Below are positions 57,201 to 64,000 of a DNA stretch of 64,000 nt, piece after piece (within the stretch, counting starts at the first letter, position 1; each line of letters opens with the position of its first letter). Source of the DNA: Tausonia pullulans. Lineage: Eukaryota > Basidiomycota > Tremellomycetes > Cystofilobasidiales > Mrakiaceae. The DNA is taken from positions 868,001 through 932,000 of the forward strand of contig OX637628.1 in assembly GCA_951802195.1 (NCBI GenBank), read 5' to 3'. Under the pieces are notes generated by a model. It worked only from the letters and a program-made list of their open reading frames with translations, searched no databases and was not told where the DNA came from. A program made the translations under genes and the position numbers.

Positions 57201-58030
57201 AAGGGGAAATGAAAAAAGGAGATCGACGAACCTCACATCGCTGTTTCCTGTCAGAGAGACATGTCAAGGAATGAAGAAGGTACGTTGTTCAATAGGAAGA
57301 GGGCGGGCGTGTCAACACGTCGAGATAGTACGGGGGATGCGGGCGAACAGGCGACTGCGAGGCGAGATTGTCAACCTCGGTTGGTTGACGGTCTAGAGGC
57401 AAGGATCGCGTCCTTGGATTCCTAATCATGGTCTCCCACAGATCACCACTAGAGCATAAAGAGAGCGAGCGGGACGAACCTGCTCTTGCATCGGATGCAT
57501 GCCTGGGCGCCTCGCGGCGGATGCTTCAAGGGCCGCTTTGCAAGCGACGGCGCGTTGGGATTGTGCGTGTCGGATGACGACGAAGAGGCCGTCGACTGCT
57601 GCTGCTGCTGTTGATCGAGGCCAGGAAAGTTTCCGAGGCTATGACTAGGCGTCACCAACGGCGAGCCCTGGGTTGTCACCGACGACGACGATGAGACTGA
57701 CGCCAACGACGGGGGTTCGTAGAAGTGATCGTGCGGAGGTTGGGAGGAGGAAGAATCGGCGAGTTGCTGCTGTTGCTGGTGGTGGTGGTGGTAGAGCTGC
57801 TGATGCGAGTGGTGCTGGTGCAACTGTCCGTGCTGCTGTTGATGTTGCTGGTGCTGCAGCTGAAGCAAATGCGGCGGCGGTGGTGGAGGAAGATACGCCT
57901 GGTGCTGCTGGGGGGCAGCAGCAGCAGCATTCCCAGTGGAGACGGACGACGTCGGGGGCGGATGATGGAGGTGCTGCCGCTGCCGAGCCGAGGTCGGGGC
58001 CGCCCAGGGCGACGGATGGTGCGGGTCCAT
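54287..58030 (-). CDS. Zn2Cys6 transcription factor with Fungal_trans domain
   Basis: This is a fungal-specific nuclear transcription factor. The N-terminus (MDPHHPSPW start at 58030) is rich in Gln, His and Pro, with CAG/CAC-type runs. The binuclear zinc cluster reads CIRCKSRKQRC, then nine residues, then CRKCRMIEAEC, giving C-x2-C-x6-C-x9-C-x2-C-x6-C. It is split over three exons, the middle one being 16 nt (57247-57232). A low-complexity linker is followed by the Fungal_trans region: ILTLCYKHIQARYPAIDW, FLLMLYAIGAQLVPK, AMEHLDVVLGLHDLKNVQAL, VISLGLHRSL and RKRIFWAAYTLDRMVSVALG with DIDIELP. The C-terminal exon ends NNPGPFLFPF. An in-frame Met 38 codons further upstream is an alternative start. 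Targets are unknown. Confidence 0.88.
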
Positions 58031-58527
58031 CTGGGAGAAAGACAGGCGGGCGGGCTTTCGTAGCGGCGGAGGTAGTCGAAGTCGGGTCCCAACGAGCTGG
58101 GAGGGGAATGGAAGGACAGCATCCGCCGGACCAAGCCCCATTGAGCCAGCCAGCCGGCCCCCCCTGGCTTGCGAATCCTCTCTCCTCTCTCTGGGCCCTG
58201 AGCTCATCACGCCTTCTTGACCTCCCTTCCTCCCTTGCATAGATACAGGTCCCGGCACTCCGGCGGTACCATCTTTCAGAATGCGCGAGCAGTGGGTCGG
58301 CATTTGGACCTTGTCCCTGGATTCCTTCACTTTGGATCCTGTCGCCGTGCTCTCTACTCCAGCATTCGGGCTAGCCGTCAAAGAAAGCCCAGGCAAGATC
58401 CGAACCGTCCAAAACGACGTCGGGTACCCCAAGTGCGCGAGTCGCTCTCGCCCTGTTCCTTGTCTGTGTCGGAGTCATTGCATTTCTCTCTCTCGCTCTC
58501 TAACAGCTCTCGTGTCTCTCATCCGAC
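58031..58527. other. Spacer: Zn2Cys6 promoter side and CCT2 3' flank
   Basis: About 500 bases upstream of the transcription-factor start. It includes a CT-repeat-like patch near 58484-58500. No gene is seen. Confidence 0.45.
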
Positions 58528-61422
58528 CTAGGCCTCCCTCCTTCTCGGCGCACTGTGCAGAGGGGATGGATCGGATCAGTCAATCATGGCTCGCTTCGTG
58601 GGGGGAAAGGGGATGCCACCACTCACGACCTCAGAATGTTGTCCACCCTAAGGATCATCTCTGCCGCCTCGCTCGCACTCGACACGACCTGCCGCTTGAG
58701 CTTGTACGACTCGGTGACACCCAGTTTGCGCATCGACCCAATCTCGCCGAGGTTCATGTCGAGCCCGGCGTCGGAGCGACCCTCGAAGTGGGCGGCGCGG
58801 AGCTTGGAGACGAGGTCCGCCGAGTCGTAGCCGGCGTTGTCGGCGAGAATCGTAGGGAGCTGGGGTGAGGACAAAGATAGAATCAGCTCGCTGCGCTTCT
58901 GTTTTAAAAACGGGATATCGACGACGACTGACCTGCCGAAGCGCCTTGGAGAACGCCTCCGTAGCAATCGCCTTTTTCCCGCTGATCTTCCTCGACTCCT
59001 CCTCGACGGCGTTGCTCATGAGCATCTCGGAGCAACCTCCACCGAGAACGACGCGGGACTCCTTGACCGTCTGCGAGAGGACCGAGAGTGCGTCGTGAAG
59101 GGATCGCTCGGCCTCGTCGATCATCTGTGTCGTCGCACCGCGAAGGACGACCGTGCAGGCCTGGCCGGCGGCGACTCCGGAGAACTTAATCATCTGTGGG
59201 AACAAGGGAAGGGGTGAGCGATAGGTCAAACGATGAGAGAGAGCGCCGTGTCACGCCACCCACCCGGTCCTCCCCAATCATGATCTCCTCGATCAGATCA
59301 CACTGCCCAATCTTGATGCCATCGACCTTGTCGAACGACGAGGCGATCTCACCGCCCGTAACGAGGGCGAGCCTCTCGACGCCCTCAAAGTCGGCGTGCT
59401 CGATCGACATGATGCCGTACTCAGCGAGGAGGGATTCTGGGTAGTTGTAGATGAGCTGCCGATTGACGAAGCAAGTAATGCCGTGCGAAGCAATCTTGGC
59501 GACTTTGGCCTTCATCTTCTCCTGTAGAGGTGGCAATTGAGAGAGGGTTCAACACGCGAGCGGTGCATACTGAGCGAGATAGAAGAGTGGGAGACGGACC
59601 TTCTCGGCGCGCTCGAGCTCGGCAAGCTTGCTAGTGCCGTCGACGCGGACACGAGCACCGAAGACCTTGATCTTGTCGGTGTCCATCGCTGTTAGGGTGG
59701 GGAGAAGTGAATCAGTCTCTAGCCATGTCATGCCTGCAACGATTACCGGACGCACAGGTGTTGGCGATCATGATCTTGGCGTTTTCAATGCGTTTCGGTG
59801 AGTTGACGGCGATGGTCTTCTCGAGGATGAAACCTGGTGAGTGGATGGCGGAAGCGAGTCAGCAGCGATTCCCAAGGCAGACAGACGGAACAGGACAGGA
59901 ACGTACCCTCGTCGAGGTACGAGTCCGTCAGCTTGCCGCCAACCTTCTTGATGATCTGAATGTGCTCGAGGTCCGTCGATCCCTGGGACGACGTAAGAAG
60001 AAAGAAGAGGGCGACAGCGGGTCAGAGACGCGAGTGAAAAGAGAAGCGCGACCACGCGACGCGACGAGCCGAGACAACGCGCGCAAGACGACGCACCTTG
60101 AGCCGGAGGACGGCGTCGACGGCGAGGTTAGCAAAGTAGTCCTTGTTCTCCGAAAGGACCTTGGAAGAGAGCGTTGTCCGGGCGATGTTGACGAGGTCGG
60201 TCCGGAAGGCGACAGGGTCCGAGCTGGCGTCGTCCCAGAATTTGGGGAGGGAAGGAGAGCTAGTCAGCAAACTTGTATCTGGGTGATAAAAACGACAACA
60301 CAGCTTGATGCAGGACAAGGGGCTAGATGCTAGAAACTCTCCAGCAGACAGGCGCAAAGGCTGGCAGGCGAGAGAATAGGCGTGCGGGGTCCGAGGGCGC
60401 TTTCTTCGACGCGAAGGTCGAGAAAGGTTCCCTCCACTTCGACGAGACCGCGTCTTGCGTAGCTTGCTTCCAGCAGCGCAACAGCGTGACCGAACAAGAC
60501 ATCTCGGATGGCCTAGCTGACGCCACTGTCCGCCCTGGTCCTCATATATGAAGAGAGCTATGGAGAGGAGGGCGAGAACCTCGGACGAGACGCGCGAAGA
60601 AGCAAAGGGAAGCAGGGACTGACGCGTGGTCCTGAGCGGCAGCCTCGAGAGCCTCAAGCGCGCGCTTGCTGGCAATCCGATAGCCCTCAACGATGGTCTG
60701 CGGGTGGATCTTCATGTTGACAAGCCGCTCTCCCTCCCGGAGCAGCTCCGCGGCGAGGACACAGACCGAGGTCGTGCCGTCACCGACCTCGTCGTCCTGA
60801 ACCTTGGAGATGTTCACCAGGATCTTGGCCGCCGCGTTGTCGAGGGAGATCGACTTGAGGATCGTAGCTCCGTCGTTGGTGACGGTGATCTCACCGGTAG
60901 AGGCGGACTCTGCATGGAGAGGAGGGGGGGAGAGAGGGGGGCATGGCAGACGAATGATGAGAGAGAGCCAGGTGTGAGCGTCGCGATTTGGTGGGCGTAA
61001 ACCCATCGATATGTGCACTGCAAGAAGAGACTTGGAACGCACGTAGGATCTTGTTCATTCCCTGGAGGTAAAGAGTGCATCGAGAAGTTCGTTGTGGGTC
61101 AGCCTCGTCGCGTCCCTAGCACGTAAGCTGTCGACAAGACAGCGCGCGCGTCTCTTGATGGGGGCGCACAAAGAACACGAAGGGTGGCGCCCGCACGCAA
61201 AGGAAGAAGGGTTCAGACACACCTTGGGTCCCAGAGTGCTTTTGACGAGGTCTCCGAGCGCCATGGCACCAACGAAGCTCGACAGACGAGCGTTCTCGCC
61301 GCGCTCCTCGCCGGCCTGTCGTGCAAAGAACGGTCGAGGGTAAGACGCGTCAGACGGCCGTCCTCTACCTCGGGGGTTGTTGAAAATCAGCGTGGACTGA
61401 CCTCTTCCGCAAAGACGTTCAT
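58528..61422 (-). CDS. CCT2: TCP-1/CCT chaperonin subunit beta
   Basis: This is the beta subunit of the cytosolic TRiC/CCT chaperonin that folds actin and tubulin. A 21-nt first exon (MNVFAEE) joins [20 protein letters not shown] and STLGPKGMNKIL. The ATP-binding and TCP-1 signatures are [14 protein letters not shown] and [20 protein letters not shown]. Apical-domain and hinge blocks include IEHIDTPLTW-unrelated but family-typical [92 protein letters not shown] and [19 protein letters not shown]. The C-terminus is [14 protein letters not shown], where the last residues come from a short exon (58552-58528). GMNKIL lies on a 19-nt exon (61061-61043). It is head-to-head with the 77-residue gene. 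Confidence 0.96.
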
Positions 61423-61810
61423 GCTTGAGAGGAAGAAGAAGGAAGGGAAGGTTGTTGGGGGAGGGAGAGGGGGTGGTGGAGAGTCGTGATGGTTGAGAGA
61501 AGTCGAAGAGCACCCTCCCGCTCTCGCCGCCGCGCTCGCCCTCCGCTGGCACGGGCCTCGGTATCCCTGCGAGAGGGCAATCGCTGCATGTTTCCACTTC
61601 AACCATCAGAATTCGCGGACGGGCGGCTGGGAGGCTGGAGAGATGGATACTGGATTCTGCAACTATTCTACTCGATTCATCGCAAGCGACGACGCTTGCT
61701 CTGCTTTGATGCCACAGCGCCCGGCCTGTGCGTGTGCGCTCGTCGTCCGCTTCCTTGTCCGCGAGCTGTCAGCCTCTGTCTAACCGAAACCACATCTCCA
61801 CCTGCCCACC
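61423..61810. promoter_or_regulatory. Divergent promoter between CCT2 and the 77-residue gene
   Basis: A 388-base head-to-head spacer. No named motif is recognised. Confidence 0.45.
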
Positions 61811-62193
61811 ATGAATCGGTGAGGTCAAAGCGCGCTCGCTCGTTATGACGATGCGATGGTCTGATGCGTTTGCTTCTTGCCGCCCCTGTCGTACACTCTC
61901 AAGACTGCCTGTCGTCCTCGACATTGACCAGATTGAGGTGAGGTCCATGTATCTCTCACCCCCCAGCGCTGATCTCATCCCTCCCGTGTGTGCCTCCGCA
62001 GTATCTCCTCGACCAGATAGTGCGCCCCAGTTGCAGGCTGGACGTGCGTGCATATGTGTGGCTGATCTTGCGACCTGACCAGCCCGCCCCCGACAAGGAC
62101 GAGGATGCGTTCGTGACGAAGCTACGGGAGAAGCTCCGGCTGGCGCTCGAGGCGGTGCGCGCTGGGGCCGAGGGAACGACCAAGGGCGCCTGA
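61811..62193 (+). CDS. Small conserved-looking protein of unknown function, 77 residues
   Basis: Three exons (61811-61818, 61904-61937, 62002-62193) join in phase with GT..AG introns to MNRLPVVLDIDQIEYLLDQI and then VRPSCRLDVRAYVWLILRPD, followed by a charged helix DAFVTKLREKLRLALEAVRA and the end EGTTKGA. The start has a good context (cccaccATG), and the first coding exon has only 8 nt. No transmembrane segment longer than about 10 residues is seen. The amphipathic helices suggest a small subunit of a complex. I do not recognise the family. Confidence 0.6.
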
Positions 62194-62753
62194 GAACGAT
62201 GTGCATAAATGAATCTCGCTCGGTGCGCGGATGACGCGTTGCTTCCTGCCTGTTTAGTCGAGGATGCCGTGGACGGCAGGCTTTGGAGGCGTCGGCAAGA
62301 GACGCGGCAGTGCATGGCCTCCTGCATAGATAGAGATGGACCACGCAGACGCCTTCTCTCTGCGTGAGGGTATCGGACGCCCGACCGTTGTTCGGCTTCA
62401 TGCGACGGCGAAGCCGGAGGGGGGAAGCAGGAGACGAGAGAAGTCACCACGTGTTCTCGAAGGTCCTTGCACTCCAAACATCCACCGAGTCCCTCTGGCG
62501 TCGCTTTCCCCTTTTCTTCGCGTCCCTGTTCCGGCTCCTTCGAGCCCGTGCTCTCGTAGAAGAACGCCCTCCTTCCTTTGAAACCAGCAAAGATACGAGG
62601 CGCTCGTCGAACCCCCGATCCCTCCCCTCATCCTCCTTGGCATTCATTCTCCAGGCTCCCTCCCACGACAGCGACCAGTCTAGACCACCACCACAGCTCC
62701 CCTCCCTCTTTCCTTCTTCCTGCCCACATTGTAATACTCTCCACTCGTCCGCC
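62194..62753. other. Spacer and promoter of the RabGAP-like gene
   Basis: About 560 bases. The 250 bases before the next ATG are strongly pyrimidine-rich on its sense. Nothing else is supported. Confidence 0.45.
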
Positions 62754-64000
62754 ATGGCAGCCGTAGCCCACGCCCCCCTCACACCAACCTCACCGCCGCT
62801 CAACTTCTCCCGCCCCTCCCCCGCGTTACGCTCGCCAGACGCACCACCTTCCCTCGGTCCTCCCCTCCCTGTCTCGCCCAACCCTCCATCGGCATCAGCC
62901 TCGCGATCAACAGCCCCAGCAAGGTCGCCCAGCACTGTGACGTCCTCCGAGGACGTCTCGGCTTCCATCTTCGACTTGTATCATTCGGAGCACGGCCACG
63001 CGCTCGCTGCTCACTCGAGCGAGGACGGTAGTGGTGGGCATCGTCTCGTCGGTCGCGCCGGCGGGCCGAACCCGACGCAGCAGCAGCAATCAACGAGGTT
63101 CGCCCCCCTGCCAGAGGAGACGCCTGTGGAGCACCTGGGGGAGAGTAGTGCCTCGGAGACGAGTGCAGGGGGAGGAGGTGGGAGCGGCGGAGGTAGCCTC
63201 CTGAACGGCGCAGCAGTTGCGGCGACGGCGTCGGCGCCTCAGGGGACGACCATCCGCGGTCCAAACGAGGGTCAGTGAGTCGTGCTCCTTCACGCTTGAG
63301 TGTTTTTTTTTTCTGTGTGCTAAATGGCCTTCAAACAATCCAGAGGAGGACGCCTTCCACGTTCGGTCGACCTACGCCCGCCTCGACAGGATCGGCGTTC
63401 CAGGGGACGGCTACGAGGAAGGTGTCGAGCGGACGAGGGAACGCGCGGTTCTCAACCATCGAATGAGCGTCGCAAGGTTCCCACCGGGGATGCATCGAGG
63501 GGAGAGCGGGGAGGTGGAAGGGCTGGACCCGAAAGAGTCTGCGCTGAGGGAGACGTTGGATCGGTGGGTACCCTCTCCTCCTCAATCACTTGACTCTCAT
63601 GACTGATCCTCTTCCTCCCCGATCAGCTACGGCTTCTTCACTTCCCCTCTCTCGACTCGCTCTGAGTCCCGCATTTTCCCCATTCTCTCCGCCTCCCTCG
63701 CTACCCTCCCTTTCCTCGCGGGACCCTCCAAGGGCTCAGCCCCCTCCCCCTCGTCGCCCCCCATGCCCCCGCCACTGACATCGGACCCGCCTCCGCCGAG
63801 GGGCGATGACGGCCCATCTGGGAAGGAGGCAGCAAGAATCAGCAAGTGGGAGCGCATGCTCATCAAGAAGCGGTTCGACAAGGGTGGGAACACGATCGCG
63901 TGGGAGTTTGACGCGGTGAAGAGGAAGAAGGTGTGTGAAACGCATTATCTTCTCTTCTCTTGGGAAGCAGAAAAAACTGACTTAGTTGTTGCTCACCAGC
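62754..64000 (+). CDS. Probable TBC-domain RabGAP-like protein, 3' end outside window
   Basis: The start MAAVAHAPLTPTS opens a long Ser/Pro/Gly-rich disordered region. Exons 62754-63270, 63344-63563 and 63627-63930 splice in phase, and the gene runs past base 64000. The conserved-looking part reads DAFHVRSTYARLDRIGVPGD, YEEGVERTRERAVL, DRYGFF and ARISKWERMLIKKRFDKGG. I recall this order (AFHVRSTYA..., then a YGFF segment, then a KWxRML helix ahead of the TBC domain) from fungal Gyp-type TBC proteins. The catalytic TBC motifs themselves would lie beyond the window, so the call is tentative. Confidence 0.5.

Noticed and set aside
1-64000. Transposable elements, virus-like elements, CRISPR arrays, bacterial operons or a defence system
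   Set aside because: No reverse transcriptase, integrase, transposase, capsid-type or Cas-type protein, terminal repeat or regular spacer array was seen. The window is ordinary eukaryotic nuclear DNA.

Overview
The window is nuclear DNA from an intron-dense, GC-rich fungus, most likely a basidiomycete yeast of the Pucciniomycotina (Rhodotorula/Sporobolomyces-like Microbotryomycetes). The evidence is spliceosomal introns of about 40-100 bp with GT..AG ends in almost every gene, very short exons, CT-rich promoters, and fungal families such as a Fungal_trans Zn2Cys6 factor, a GT90 capsule-type glycosyltransferase, an arrestin adaptor, a TRPY channel and a DAL5-family transporter. The genus is inferred. 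I saw no virus-like element, transposon, CRISPR array or bacterial-style operon.

Layout, left to right: the 3' part of NRDE2 (+); WDR83 (+); a Nem1/Dullard phosphatase (-); cyclophilin A (-); an ankyrin-Dilute protein (-); a Yvc1/TRPY cation channel (-); a HAUS6-like augmin subunit (-); mitochondrial aconitase (-); a 3-kb gene-poor stretch holding an intron-containing tRNA-Ser(CGA) (+); an arrestin-related PY-motif adaptor (-) divergent from the cleavage/polyadenylation factor Yth1/CPSF30 (+); the ribosome-assembly WD40 protein Rsa4/Notchless (-); a 1.6-kb spacer with two short upstream ORFs ahead of a bZIP factor (+); a DAL5-type MFS permease (+); a CRAL-TRIO lipid-transfer protein (-) divergent from a GT90 glycosyltransferase (+); an Mpo1-like dioxygenase (-); a Tgl2-like lipase (-); about 2.5 kb of apparent gene remnants, including M3-peptidase-like pieces; a Zn2Cys6 transcription factor (-); CCT2 (-) divergent from a 77-residue unknown gene (+); and the 5' part of a probable TBC-type RabGAP (+) that leaves the window.

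The genes are mostly unrelated housekeeping functions (RNA processing, ribosome assembly, chaperonin, TCA cycle, lipid metabolism, transport) and do not form a metabolic cluster. The most striking feature is architectural. Many genes need internal coding exons of 10-22 nt, or first coding exons of 5-21 nt, to read through, and several of these carry active-site or metal-ligand residues: the third Cys of a Zn2Cys6 cluster, a conserved His of Mpo1, the zinc-knuckle His of Yth1 and a TRP pore-proximal segment. Exon models were assembled by hand. For NEM1, CPR1, the ankyrin-Dilute gene, aconitase, arrestin, YTH1, the bZIP gene, WDR83, MPO1 and the 77-residue gene, the exon lengths sum to a whole number of codons. 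For the other genes the outer boundaries are firmer than the internal ones.
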